Assembly: GCA_035318745.1 (NCBI GenBank)
Contig: DATHEA010000027.1
Span: 60,866-124,865 of the forward strand
Direction of reading: 5' to 3'
DNA length: 64,000 nucleotides
From: VRUE01 sp035318745
GTDB taxonomy: Bacteria; Actinomycetota; Thermoleophilia; Solirubrobacterales; 70-9
The position numbers and the translations under genes are program-made. Shown here piece after piece: positions 40,325 to 48,788 of this stretch. The notes below the pieces were generated by a model, which saw only the letters and a program-made list of their open reading frames with translations, was not told the DNA's origin and did no database searches. Each line of letters opens with the position of its first letter. The first letter of the stretch is position 1.

Positions 40325-41264
40325 CTTCGCGCGATGGCTGGCCGAGTAGACGCCGGAGTTGATCGGCGACTATGGCGGGCTCTCGCTCAAGGCGGCGGTG
40401 GGTTAGCCGAATGACGCAATAGCCCTCAGCTTGCATAGCGGCATCGCGCTCCCGGTCGCCCTCGAAGGATGCTCGATGCCCATGGAACTGCCAGCTGTCG
40501 GCCTCTACCATCAGCTTTCGATCCGGCCAGAAAGCATCGACCTCCCGCCCGAGAACCGTGGTGCCGACGACAGGCATGGGAATGTCGTATTCACGACACA
40601 GATCGACGACTCGGTCCTCCAGCGGCGACTGGGTGTCCTCCGGCATTCGCACGGCATCGATAAGGCGGCGGATCGGACGAAGCGCCCAACGCCCCGGACA
40701 GCGGGTACAGACGGCCTCGAGCTCCGGAATTCGTAGGAGGCGTAGGCGGTCAGCCTCCTCAGCCGCACGCCAAACGTCCTCCTCGTCAGCGACCTCAGCG
40801 AAGTCGAAGAGTGTGCGTGCGACCGTAGTGACAGGAATACGGTCGACTTTCGCCCGATCCTCACTACATATTGCTCCCTCGTGCACAGCGATCCGGGGAC
40901 GTTGCCGCCCGGTCGCCGAGGTCACATCAATGGGATCCTTCCTGAATCGAGCCAGACCCCAAAGTGCACAAGCACTCCGGTGACTCAGTAGCGCTCCGTC
41001 GCCACACGCAAGCACCGCAGCCATCCATTCCGCCCTTCGATTGACGCGCCCGTCACCAAACATGTAGACGCCGCGATGAAGGGGATGCAGCTGGCCAGCT
41101 TCGATTCGCCGGCTGATCGTTCTGACGCCCAAACCTCCAGCAATCAACTGCCGCCGAGAGACCACCCCATACTGCCGATTCGCCAACGCCGAAACGGCGC
41201 GTTCCCGCTTCGCAACAGCCTTTCGCTGTCCCTTCCCCTGACGTGCCGATGCCGCGGTGTCCAT
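40308..41264 (-). CDS. DUF559 (Vsr-like) nuclease-domain protein with AbiEi-like N-terminus, bounded by palindromes
   Basis: A 318-residue protein. Residues about 20-75 (VSALANRQYGVVSRRQLIAG GLGVRTISRRIEAGQLHPLH RGVYMFG) form the AbiEi-type antitoxin-like winged helix. Residues about 215-310 form a DUF559 domain of the Vsr/PD-(D/E)xK superfamily: SPLEDRVVDLC, REVDAFWPDRKLMVEADSW, FHGHRASFEGDRERDAAM and GYCVIRLTHRRL, keeping the Asp, Glu and His usual for this family. The ATG at 41264 is the centre of palindromic copy E, with AGAGG 5 bases ahead; the TAG lies in copy D, which encodes the last residues RAGA. No AbiEii toxin gene is adjacent. Activity is inferred. Confidence 0.8.
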   Translation of the reverse strand: MDTAASARQGKGQRKAVAKRERAVSALANRQYGVVSRRQLIAGGLGVRTISRRIEAGQLHPLHRGVYMFGDGRVNRRAEWMAAVLACGDGALLSHRSACALWGLARFRKDPIDVTSATGRQRPRIAVHEGAICSEDRAKVDRIPVTTVARTLFDFAEVADEEDVWRAAEEADRLRLLRIPELEAVCTRCPGRWALRPIRRLIDAVRMPEDTQSPLEDRVVDLCREYDIPMPVVGTTVLGREVDAFWPDRKLMVEADSWQFHGHRASFEGDRERDAAMQAEGYCVIRLTHRRLEREPAIVADQLRRLLGQPSREGRAGA

Positions 41265-41289
41265 ATGGACCTCTAAGCACCGGCACATC
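41240..41289. repeat. Palindromic repeat, copy E (imperfect, 50 bp)
   Basis: Ends GACGTGCCGATG and CACCGGCACATC with the centre TCCATATGGA at 41260-41269. The left arm has diverged inside (CCGCGG). On the minus strand the right arm reads TTAGAGGTCCATATG, and that ATG (41262-41264) is the start codon of the DUF559 gene. Confidence 0.9.
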
Positions 41290-41293
41290 CAGA

Positions 41294-41310
41294 CTCGCCC
41301 CCGGGGCGAG
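41294..41310. terminator. Short GC-rich hairpin after the transhydrogenase operon
   Basis: CTCGCCCC and GGGGCGAG pair around a single base. It lies 52 bases beyond the pntB stop (minus strand) and just before palindromic copy E. There is no U-run, so it is only a weak terminator candidate. Confidence 0.3.
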
Positions 41311-41362
41311 GGGGATTATGGGGAGTTTGCGAGAGTTTGGCGGCGCTTGGAGCGCTGAGGCG

Positions 41363-42778
41363 CTAGAGGTTCTGGATCTCGCCGGCTATGTCCGCTGCGG
41401 CCTGCTTGGCGTCGGCGAAGAGCATCGACGTGTTCGGTTCGTAGAAGAGGTCGTTGTCGATGCCGGCAAAGCCGGGGCTGAGGGAGCGCTTGATCACGAT
41501 CACCTGCTGGGCCTCGCTTACTTCGATGATCGGCATTCCGGCAATCGGGCTGTCCGGATCGTTTTTCGCCGCCGGGTTGGTGACGTCGTTGGCCCCCACT
41601 ATCACCGCCACGTCGGTGCGTGGCATCTCCGGGTTGATGTCCTCCATCTCGCGCAGCTGCTCGTAGGGCACGTCGGCCTCGGCGAGCAGGACGTTCATGT
41701 GACCGGGCATGCGGCCGGCGACGGGATGGATCGCGTAGTTGACGGTGACGCCCCGCTTCTCCAGCTCGTCGGCGACCTCCTTGATCGCGTGCTGGGCCTG
41801 GGCGACGGCGAGGCCGTAGCCGGGGACGATCACGACCGAGTCGGCGTAGGCGAGCTTGATCGCCGCGTCCTGGGCGCCGATCGACACATGCGGCCGCTCC
41901 TCCGTGGCGGCGCCGGCGCCGCCGGCCGGAGCACCGCCGAAGCCGGCGAAGAGGACGTTGGCGACGGAGCGGTTCATCGCCGTCGCCATCTCCATCGTCA
42001 GGATCGTTCCCGAGGAGCCGACCAGGGTGCCGGCGACGATCAGCGCGACGTTGTCGAGGGCAAAGCCCGCCGCCGCGGCGGAAAGGCCGGTGAAGGCGTT
42101 GAGCAGCGAGATCACGACCGGCATGTCGGCGCCGCCGATCGGCAGCACGACGAGGTTGCCGAGCAGTGCTGCGGCGATCAGGATGCCGATGAAGATCGCC
42201 TGCGAGGGATCGCCGTTGTTGGTGGCGATGTCGACGCAGGCGGCGAGGATGCCGACCAGGAGGACGACGTTGATCACCTGCTGGCCGGGGACGGCAAGCG
42301 GCCGGGTCGGGATCAGGTCTTGGAGCTTGGCGAAGGCGATGTTCGAGCCCCAGAAGGAGATTGAGCCCACCACCCCGGCAAAGAGGACCGGAATCAGCGT
42401 GTCGAGCGGGATCTCCTCGCCGAGCGAGATCCCGTGACGGATCTCCGACCAGGCGATCAGCGCGACGGCGCCGCCGCCGACGCCGTTGTAGAGGGCGACC
42501 ATCTGCGGCATCTCGGTCATCTGCACGCGGGTCGAGGCGATCAGGCCGATCGCCGAGCCAACACCGAGGCCGATGACGATCAGGCCCCAGTTGCCGATCC
42601 CGTCCAGCAGCAGGGTGGTGAGGACCGCGACCACCATGCCGGCGGCGGCGATCAGGTTGCCCTGCTTGGCAGAGGTCGGGTGGGTGCCGCGTTTGACCCC
42701 GATGATGAAGAGCGAGAAAGCGACGATGTAGAGCGCGGTGGCGGCATCGCCACCAGGTTTGAGCACGGCCTCGATCAC
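41363..42778 (-). CDS. pntB: NAD(P) transhydrogenase subunit beta
   Basis: The beta subunit of the proton-translocating transhydrogenase, 471 residues: about eight or nine membrane helices in the first 280 residues (ALYIVAFSLFIIGVKRGTHP, NLIAAAGMVVAVLTTLLLDG, IGGADMPVVISLLNAFTGLS) and the NADP-binding domain III at the end (VVIVPGYGLAVAQAQHAIKE, HPVAGRMPGHMNVLLAEADV, VIVGANDVTNPAAKNDPDSP, IAGMPIIEV). It starts at GTG 42778, overlapping the stop of pntAB as GTGA. It uses the proton gradient to make NADPH from NADH. Confidence 0.96.
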   Translation of the reverse strand: MIEAVLKPGGDAATALYIVAFSLFIIGVKRGTHPTSAKQGNLIAAAGMVVAVLTTLLLDGIGNWGLIVIGLGVGSAIGLIASTRVQMTEMPQMVALYNGVGGGAVALIAWSEIRHGISLGEEIPLDTLIPVLFAGVVGSISFWGSNIAFAKLQDLIPTRPLAVPGQQVINVVLLVGILAACVDIATNNGDPSQAIFIGILIAAALLGNLVVLPIGGADMPVVISLLNAFTGLSAAAAGFALDNVALIVAGTLVGSSGTILTMEMATAMNRSVANVLFAGFGGAPAGGAGAATEERPHVSIGAQDAAIKLAYADSVVIVPGYGLAVAQAQHAIKEVADELEKRGVTVNYAIHPVAGRMPGHMNVLLAEADVPYEQLREMEDINPEMPRTDVAVIVGANDVTNPAAKNDPDSPIAGMPIIEVSEAQQVIVIKRSLSPGFAGIDNDLFYEPNTSMLFADAKQAAADIAGEIQNL

Positions 42779-43095
42779 TTGCCGGCCCCGCCTTTGCCGT
42801 CGCCCTCGGCCTTCGGTTTCGGCTTTTTGGAGAACATGCCGAGCATCCGGTCGGTGACCATGAAGCCGCCGACGATGTTGATCGCGCCGAAGGCGATCGC
42901 GATCGTGCCGATCACGTACTCGAGCGGGTCGTTGGCGTAGCCGACGACGATCAGTCCGCCGAGCATGACGATGCCGTGAATCGCGTTGGTCTGCGACATC
43001 AGCGGCGTGTGCAGGGTGGTCGGCACCTTCGAGATCACCTCGAAGCCGACGAAGGCGGCGAGGACGAAGATCGTGATCTCGGTGAACAGCGTCAT
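42775..43095 (-). CDS. pntAB: NAD(P) transhydrogenase subunit alpha, part 2 (membrane)
   Basis: A 106-residue membrane part of the split alpha subunit: LFTEITIFVLAAFVGFEVIS KVPTTLHTPLMSQTNAIHGI VMLGGLIVVG, which holds the VPxxLHTPLMSxTNAxHGI signature, and the helix VIGTIAIAFGAINIVGGFMV TDRMLGMF. The C-terminal tail is Lys/Gly-rich. The three-gene pntA-pntAB-pntB layout is typical of actinobacteria and alphaproteobacteria. Both ends overlap the neighbours by 4 bases. Confidence 0.95.
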   Translation of the reverse strand: MTLFTEITIFVLAAFVGFEVISKVPTTLHTPLMSQTNAIHGIVMLGGLIVVGYANDPLEYVIGTIAIAFGAINIVGGFMVTDRMLGMFSKKPKPKAEGDGKGGAGK

Positions 43096-44210
43096 TTGGC
43101 TGCCCTCTCGTTGCGGATCTCGCCGCCACGGGTGATGCAGGCGGCGGCGACGATGTCGTCCTCGAAGTCGACGTTCAGACGGCCCTCCTCGGTGACGAGC
43201 AGGCCAAGCAGGTTCTCCAGGTTCTTGGCGTAGAGCTGCGAGGCCGGGGCCGGCATCTCGCTGGCCAGGTTGCGCGGACCAACGACCTTGACGCCGCCCT
43301 CGACCACGGACTGCCCGGCCTCGGTCAGCTCACAGTTGCCGCCGCTCTCGGCAGCGAGATCGACGATCACCGAGCCGGGCTGCATGGTGCGGACCGCGTC
43401 GGCGGTGATCAGCAGCGGCGCTGGGCGGCCCGGGATCGCCGCGGTGGTGACGATCACGTCCTGCTTGGCGGCATTCTCGCCGATCGCCTCAACGACCTTG
43501 GCGTTCTCCTCGTCGGTGAGCGGCCGGGCGTAGCCGCCCTCGCCTTCCGCGTCGGGGATGAAGTCGAGTTCGAGCGGGCGACCGCCGAGCGAGGCGATCT
43601 GCTCCCAGGCGGCGCGGCGGATGTCGAAGCCGGTGACGATCGCGCCCAAACGCTTCGCCGTGGCGACGGCCTGCAGTCCGGCGACGCCGGCCCCTAGCAC
43701 CAGCACCTTGGCCGGTGGCACGGTGCCGGCGGCGGTGGTCATCATGCCGAAGAAGCGGCCCGACTCGCGGGCGGCGATCAGCATCGCCGCGTAGCCGGCG
43801 GCGGCCGCCTGGGAGGAGAGCGCGTCCATCGCCTGGGCGCGCGTCGTGCGCGGAATCGCCTCCATCGCGAAGCTGGTCACGCCTGCCGCGGCAAGCGCCT
43901 TGTTGGTCTCGGCCGCGGTCCAGGGCGAGAGGTGGCCGATCAGAAGCTGGTTGGAGCTGAGGCGGCCGATCTGCTCGGCGGTTGGGACGGCGACGCGAAG
44001 GACGACGTCGGCGCCCCAGGCAACGTCGGGGTCGACGACCTCTGCCCCCGCCTCCTCGTACTGGAAGTCGGGATGGCCGGCCGCATCTCCGGCGCCGCGC
44101 TCGACGACCACGTCGACGTGCTCGTTCTTCTTCAGCGATTTGACAGCATCGGGAACCAGCGCGACCCGGCGCTCCCCCTCGGCGGTCTCTTTCGGTACTC
44201 CGATCTTCAT
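43092..44210 (-). CDS. pntA: NAD(P) transhydrogenase subunit alpha, part 1 (NAD-binding)
   Basis: The 372-residue soluble NADH-binding domain I, homologous to alanine dehydrogenase. Seen: MKIGVPKETAEGERRVALVP DAV, LIGHLSPWTAAETNKALAAA GVTSFAMEAIPR, TRAQAMDALSSQAAAAGYAA, the Rossmann loop VLVLGAGVAGLQAVATAKRL GA, FDIRRAAWEQIASLGG, and DVIVTTAAIPGRPAPLLIT. It is the first gene of the three-gene operon. Upstream, 54 bases away, is palindromic copy F. Confidence 0.96.
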   Translation of the reverse strand: MKIGVPKETAEGERRVALVPDAVKSLKKNEHVDVVVERGAGDAAGHPDFQYEEAGAEVVDPDVAWGADVVLRVAVPTAEQIGRLSSNQLLIGHLSPWTAAETNKALAAAGVTSFAMEAIPRTTRAQAMDALSSQAAAAGYAAMLIAARESGRFFGMMTTAAGTVPPAKVLVLGAGVAGLQAVATAKRLGAIVTGFDIRRAAWEQIASLGGRPLELDFIPDAEGEGGYARPLTDEENAKVVEAIGENAAKQDVIVTTAAIPGRPAPLLITADAVRTMQPGSVIVDLAAESGGNCELTEAGQSVVEGGVKVVGPRNLASEMPAPASQLYAKNLENLLGLLVTEEGRLNVDFEDDIVAAACITRGGEIRNERAAK

Positions 44211-44264
44211 AGCGTCGCGGCGGGGGAGCCTATGACAAGAGGCTAGGCCGGTGCCTCGACGCCA

Positions 44265-44314
44265 GACGTGCCGGTGCGTAGAGGTCCATATGGACCTCTA
44301 CGCACCGGCACGTC
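44265..44314. repeat. Palindromic repeat, copy F (perfect, 50 bp)
   Basis: Identical over all 50 bases to copy D, with further flank similarity (CCAG before, C after). The TAG of the upstream F420-type oxidoreductase gene (44298-44300) lies inside it, so the last residues of that protein, RAGA, are repeat-encoded. It lies 54 bases before the pntA start, on the operon's leader side. Confidence 0.97.
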
Positions 44315-45356
44315 CCACAAGGGACGCGAGACGGTTGATCGTGTTCAACTGTTGATCGCGCTCGACGTGCACCGGGGAGACGATCAGGCGGTCGATGCCA
44401 GCGCCGCGGAAGCGCCCGATCCGCTCCGCCACCTCGGCCTCGGTGCCGACCAGCGAGGTCGCCTCGACGATCTCGTCGGGCATCGCCTGGAAGGCGCCGT
44501 CGCGGTCGCCGTCCTGGAAGCGACTTTGCACGTCATCCGCGACATCACCGAAGCCGAAGCGGTGGGCGAGGTCGACGTAGAAGTTCGTTTTGCGGCTGCC
44601 CATGCCGCCGAAGTAGAGGACGAGGCCGGCCTTGACGACGCTCTTGGCAGCCTCCAGGTCGCCGTCGATCGCCACCTGCAGCGAGGGCGAGACCTCGAGG
44701 TCGGAGCGCTGCCGCCCGCCCTTGGCGAAGCCCGCCTCCAAGTGCTCGCCCCAGGTCTGCTCGAAGGCGTCGACGCTGAAGAAGATCGGGATCCAGCCGT
44801 CGCAGATCTCCGCCGCCATCTCGACCGATTTGCGGCCGATCGCGCCGACGAAGACGGGGATGTTGGAGCGCTCGGGGTGGAAGTTGAGCTTCAGCGGCTT
44901 GCCCTCGCCGCCCGGCAGGGGCAGCTGATAATGCTCGCCCTGATGGTCGACCTTGCCCTCGCGGGCAACGATCTCCCGCACGACTTCGATGTACTCGCGG
45001 GTGCGTCCCCACGGCTTCGAGTAAGGGACGCCGTACCAGCCTTCGGAGACCTGCGGCCCGGAGGGTCCGAAGCCGAAGAGGAAGCGGCCGCCGGAGAGTT
45101 TGTCGATCGTCGCTCCGGCCATCGCCGCGGCAGCCGGGGGTCGCGCCGGCACCTGCAGGATCGCCGCGCCGAGATTGATCGTCTTCGTCTGCGGGGCCAG
45201 CCAGGCGAGAACGCTGACCACGTCGGAGCCGTAGGACTCGGCCGCCCAGACCGACTCGAAGCCGGCCGCCTCGGCCGCCAGCACGACCTCGAGCGCATCG
45301 TCACCGGCGGGGCCTATGCCCCAGTAGCCCAGGTTAAGTCCGAGTTTTAAAGCCAT
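44298..45356 (-). CDS. LLM-class (F420-type) oxidoreductase
   Basis: A 352-residue luciferase-like oxidoreductase: LKLGLNLGYWGIGPAGDDAL EVVLAAEAAGFESVWAAESY GSDVVSVLAW at the N-terminus, INLGAAILQVPARPPAAAAM AGATIDKLSGGRFLFGFGPS GPQVSEGWYG, then IPVFVGAIGRKSVEMAAEIC DGWIPIFFS. This resembles mycobacterial F420-dependent enzymes of the MSMEG/Rv F420 group. The protein ends in GRAGA, read from palindromic copy F. It diverges from the P-type ATPase gene. Confidence 0.9.
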   Translation of the reverse strand: MALKLGLNLGYWGIGPAGDDALEVVLAAEAAGFESVWAAESYGSDVVSVLAWLAPQTKTINLGAAILQVPARPPAAAAMAGATIDKLSGGRFLFGFGPSGPQVSEGWYGVPYSKPWGRTREYIEVVREIVAREGKVDHQGEHYQLPLPGGEGKPLKLNFHPERSNIPVFVGAIGRKSVEMAAEICDGWIPIFFSVDAFEQTWGEHLEAGFAKGGRQRSDLEVSPSLQVAIDGDLEAAKSVVKAGLVLYFGGMGSRKTNFYVDLAHRFGFGDVADDVQSRFQDGDRDGAFQAMPDEIVEATSLVGTEAEVAERIGRFRGAGIDRLIVSPVHVERDQQLNTINRLASLVGRAGA

Positions 45357-45385
45357 CCGCCGGGAACCCTATTGAATGTCTCCTT

Positions 45386-47824
45386 ATGGGTTCGAAGGCC
45401 GTCACCGCAACCGAGTCCCAGGAAGCCGCCGAGCGTGGCCTGAGCAGCAGCGAGGCAGCCAAGCGGCTGCGCAAGCTCGGCAACCCGCCGGACACTTCCT
45501 CGCGCTCGGTCTCGAGCATCGTCGCCGGCAACGTCTTCACCCTCTTCAACGCGATCATCGGCGTCTTCTTCGTCCTCATCCTCTCCCTGGGGCTGATCGC
45601 CGACGCCATCTTCGGGGTAATCGCGATCGTCAACTCCTACATCGGCATCCGCCAGGAGCTGAACGCGAAGAAGACCCTGGACGAGCTGGCCGTGCTGGTC
45701 GCCCCACACGCCACGGTCATGCGCGACGGCGCTGCGGTCAGCCTGCTGGCAGAGGAGATCGTGCCGGGGGACGTGATCGCGATCGAGCCGGGCGACCAGC
45801 TGGTCGCCGACGGCGAGACGATCGCCAGCCGTGGCGTGACGCTGGACGAGTCGATGCTCACCGGCGAGGCAGACGGGGTGCGCAAGAATGTCGGCGAGCG
45901 GGCGCTCTCGGGCTCCTTCTGCATCTCCGGCTCCGGCCGCTACCGGGTCGACGCGGTGCGAGAGGAGAGCTACGCGGGACGCCTCGCCGGCGAGGCGAGA
46001 GCCTTTCGTCACCCACCCTCGCCACTGCAGGCCGAGGTCAACCGGGTGATCGTCGCCTGCACCTGGGCGATGGCGCCGCTGGCGGTGCTGCTGCTGATCA
46101 CCTTCCAGCTGCGTGGGACCGACGTGGTCGAGGCGGCACAGACGGCGACCGCCGGCCTGGTGACGCTGATCCCCGAGGGAATGGTGCTGCTGATGAGCGT
46201 CACCTTCGCCGTCGCCGCGGTGCGGCTGGCGCGCAAAGACACGCTGGTGCAGCAGATGAGCGCCACCGAGAGCCTCGCCGCGGTCGACACGATCTGCGTC
46301 GACAAGACCGGCACCCTGACCGACGGCAAGCTGCGCCTGCTCGGGGTCGAGGTCGCCGAGGGGACCGACGCCGACGAGGCGACGGCGGCCCTGGGACGCT
46401 TCGCGGCAAGCGCCGGCGACCGCAACCGCACGCTGGAGACCGTCGCCGAGGCCTTCCCGGCAGAACCGGGGCGGGTCGGCGGCGAAGTCCCGTTCTCCTC
46501 GAAGTGGAAGTGGAGCGGGCTGCGATTGGGGGGCGTCAGCTATGTGCTCGGAGCCCCGGACATCCTTGCCGAGAGCGGCGCGCTGACGCTTCCCCCGGGC
46601 CTCGCCCGCAAGCTGGAGGAGGAGACCGCGGCGGGGCGGCGCGTGGTCGCCTTCGCGCAGTCCGGCGAGGAGTTGCCTGACGACCCGGCCCACACCCCGC
46701 CCCCACGCCTGACGCCGGTCGCCCTCGTCGTACTGGAGGAGACGCTGCGCGCCGACGCCGCCGAGACGATCGCCGCGATGCGCGAGGGGGACGTCGACCT
46801 GAAGCTGATCTCCGGCGACGCGCGGGCGACCGTGACCGCGGTCGCCTACGCGGTCGGGGTGCCGGCCGACGCCGGCGTGATCGAGGGCTCCGATCTGCCC
46901 GAGGATCCCGAGCAGCTGGCCGCGGCGGCGCTGGGCAACACGATCTTCTGCCGGATCGCGCCGGAGCAGAAGAAAGCGTTGGTCGAGGCGCTGCGCGCCT
47001 CCGGTCGCTACACGGCGATGATCGGCGACGGGGTCAACGACGTGCCAGCGCTGAAGCAGGCGCGGCTTGCGGTCGCGATGGGCTCGGGCACGCAGGTGAC
47101 GAAGGGGGTCGCCGACGTGGTCCTGCTGAAAGACGAGTTCGCGCGGCTGCCCGAAGCGGTCGCCGAAGGGCGGCGAATCGCCCGCAACATCCACCGTCTT
47201 GGCCGCCTCTACCTGACCAAGTCCGTCTACGCGGCGGCGCTGATCGTGCTTGTCGCCGTCCCCGGCTTCGCCTTCCCCTTCCTCCCCCGCCATCTAACCC
47301 TGGCCGCCTTCCTAACCATCGGCATCCCCTCGTTCGTGCTCGCCCTGGCACCCTCGGACGGGCCGCTCTACCGCGGCCGCCTGCTGCGAGCGCTTGCCGC
47401 CTTCGCGGTGCCGGCCGGGCTGGCGACGGCGCTCGGCTCGATCCTCTGCTTCTTCCTCGTCGACACCGTCTTCGGCGGTTCGCTGGAGGCCGGCCGCACC
47501 GCGGCGACGACGACGCTGATCGTGCTCGGGCTCGCCTTCGTCCTGCTGCTCGAGCGCGGCCCCGGCCGCGAGCACATCGCGATCCAGAGCTACATGCTGG
47601 CGATGGTCGCGGGCCTGGGCGCCCTCTTCGCGCTGATCCTCGCGGCGGCTCCGGTGCGCGACTTCTTCGAGATGACGCTGCTGACGGCAAGCCAATGGTT
47701 CCTCGCCATGCTCTGCTCGGCGATAGGCCTGACGATCGCCAGCCTGCTGTGGCGCCTACCGCAGATCGAACGTCTGGAAGCGCCAGGCTACGAACCTGTG
47801 GCCGAGGACGGCAGCATCACCTGA
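45386..47824 (+). CDS. Cation-transporting P-type ATPase (CtpE-like)
   Basis: An 812-residue P-type ATPase. Order: N-terminal helices, actuator domain (VPGDVIAIEPGDQLVADGET, LDESMLTGEADGVRKN with the TGE loop), the membrane motif LVTLIPEGMVLLMSVTFAVA (PEGM), phosphorylation site DTICVDKTGTLTDGK, the GDGVNDVPALKQARLAVAMG hinge, and a C-terminal set of membrane helices. The lack of N-terminal metal domains and the PEGM motif match mycobacterial CtpE, reported to handle calcium; the true ion here is unproved. It overlaps the convergent cyclotransferase-like gene by 37 bases. Confidence 0.9.
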   Translation: MGSKAVTATESQEAAERGLSSSEAAKRLRKLGNPPDTSSRSVSSIVAGNVFTLFNAIIGVFFVLILSLGLIADAIFGVIAIVNSYIGIRQELNAKKTLDELAVLVAPHATVMRDGAAVSLLAEEIVPGDVIAIEPGDQLVADGETIASRGVTLDESMLTGEADGVRKNVGERALSGSFCISGSGRYRVDAVREESYAGRLAGEARAFRHPPSPLQAEVNRVIVACTWAMAPLAVLLLITFQLRGTDVVEAAQTATAGLVTLIPEGMVLLMSVTFAVAAVRLARKDTLVQQMSATESLAAVDTICVDKTGTLTDGKLRLLGVEVAEGTDADEATAALGRFAASAGDRNRTLETVAEAFPAEPGRVGGEVPFSSKWKWSGLRLGGVSYVLGAPDILAESGALTLPPGLARKLEEETAAGRRVVAFAQSGEELPDDPAHTPPPRLTPVALVVLEETLRADAAETIAAMREGDVDLKLISGDARATVTAVAYAVGVPADAGVIEGSDLPEDPEQLAAAALGNTIFCRIAPEQKKALVEALRASGRYTAMIGDGVNDVPALKQARLAVAMGSGTQVTKGVADVVLLKDEFARLPEAVAEGRRIARNIHRLGRLYLTKSVYAAALIVLVAVPGFAFPFLPRHLTLAAFLTIGIPSFVLALAPSDGPLYRGRLLRALAAFAVPAGLATALGSILCFFLVDTVFGGSLEAGRTAATTTLIVLGLAFVLLLERGPGREHIAIQSYMLAMVAGLGALFALILAAAPVRDFFEMTLLTASQWFLAMLCSAIGLTIASLLWRLPQIERLEAPGYEPVAEDGSIT

Positions 47825-48342
47825 AGGTCGCGTTCGGGGAACGGCGATGGGTCGGTCGTGCGGTCGAGCTCAGCCAGCGCCTCGGCGCCGACGTGCTCGA
47901 AGGCTCCTCGCACATCGGCGACGTAGTCGCGGCTGACGAAGACGTCGCCATCGGCGGCTCCCTGGCGTCGGCGCTCTCGAGCGGCGTCAAGGCCGATGTA
48001 GGTGAACACACGATCTGAGATCGGCGGCTCGAAGGCAGCGCTGACGTCCACGCGTTCGTAGTTGATCTCGCGCCTGTCAAACGCCGCCAGACGCTCCGCG
48101 TCGACCGGCAGCGCCAGCCCGTTCACCGCCGAACCCGCCTGCTCGTAAATGTCGAGGTAGGCGACACGGATCCGCGGCCTCTCGCCGGTTGCGCGATCGA
48201 GCCAGTGCTTGACCTCCTCCCCGCCCTCCCAATTGTTCATCGCCACGCCCCAGCAGCGGCGAAAGCCCCGCAGGCGGGCGGGAAGTGCGTCAGCGGCTTC
48301 GAGCGCAACCAGCGAGGCGTAGCCGAAGACGTAGTCGGTCAA
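47788..48342 (-). CDS. Gamma-glutamylcyclotransferase-like protein
   Basis: A 184-residue protein of the AIG2/GGCT fold: it opens TDYVFGYASLVALEAADALP (YGSL-like substrate loop, here YASL), then RLRGFRRCWGVAMNNWEGGE, NGLALPVDAERLAAFDRREI NYERVDV (with the Glu/Tyr of the family core), and a 60-residue C-terminal part. These enzymes cyclise gamma-glutamyl amines or act on small amides. Substrate unknown. It is the last of four co-directional, overlapping genes (monooxygenase, thioesterase, this one). Confidence 0.78.
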   Translation of the reverse strand: MTDYVFGYASLVALEAADALPARLRGFRRCWGVAMNNWEGGEEVKHWLDRATGERPRIRVAYLDIYEQAGSAVNGLALPVDAERLAAFDRREINYERVDVSAAFEPPISDRVFTYIGLDAARERRRQGAADGDVFVSRDYVADVRGAFEHVGAEALAELDRTTDPSPFPERDLQVMLPSSATGS

Positions 48343-48788
48343 GCCGGGGGAAGTACGAACTGGCTGACGATCAGGTTCGCGGCCAGGCGGGGCTCGGTGC
48401 CCTCGCGCCGGCGCTCCATCCTGACCTCGATCACGACGGTGCTCTTGCCCGTGTGGAGGGGCTCGGCGACGGCAATGATCTCGTCGTCGAGCAGGCCGGC
48501 GGCGAAGACGTTCAGCTTCAGCTCGATCGTGGTGAAGTTGTGGCCCGGCGAGATGACGCGGAAGGTCGCCCAGGCGGCCACCGTGTCGCCGAGCGCCGTC
48601 CAGACGCCGCCGTGGACGAAGCCACCGGGGTGCAGGTGCCGCTGGTCGACGACGATCCGCCCGCGCGAGTGCGTGTCCTCGATCTCCAGCGGCTCGATCC
48701 CGAGGTCGCCGGGGAAGCTGCCGGGAAGGAAGGCGCGCGCGGTCTCCGACGTGATTCGCGAGCTGGGGTGCGCAGGGGCGTCACTCAT
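48339..48788 (-). CDS. PaaI-type hotdog thioesterase
   Basis: A 149-residue hotdog-fold thioesterase: HLHPGGFVHGGVWTALGDTV AAWATF carries the HGGxxxxLxD motif, with FTTIELKLNVFAAGLLDDEI and GKSTVVIEVRMERR strands following. It hydrolyses acyl-CoA thioesters, perhaps aromatic. The ATG at 48788 overlaps the monooxygenase stop by 4 bases and the stop overlaps the cyclotransferase-like start by 4, so the three are co-translated. Confidence 0.88.
   Translation of the reverse strand: MSDAPAHPSSRITSETARAFLPGSFPGDLGIEPLEIEDTHSRGRIVVDQRHLHPGGFVHGGVWTALGDTVAAWATFRVISPGHNFTTIELKLNVFAAGLLDDEIIAVAEPLHTGKSTVVIEVRMERRREGTEPRLAANLIVSQFVLPPA

Noticed and set aside
40308..41264. A complete AbiE toxin-antitoxin system
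   Set aside because: The N-terminal domain looks AbiEi-like but no AbiEii nucleotidyltransferase gene is next to it; the C-terminal domain is DUF559.
40275..44314. The palindromes as a CRISPR-like array
   Set aside because: Copies are kilobases apart, without regular spacers, and no cas genes are present.
45347..47293. 648-residue open frame on the minus strand
   Set aside because: Antisense to the P-type ATPase, which has every family motif.
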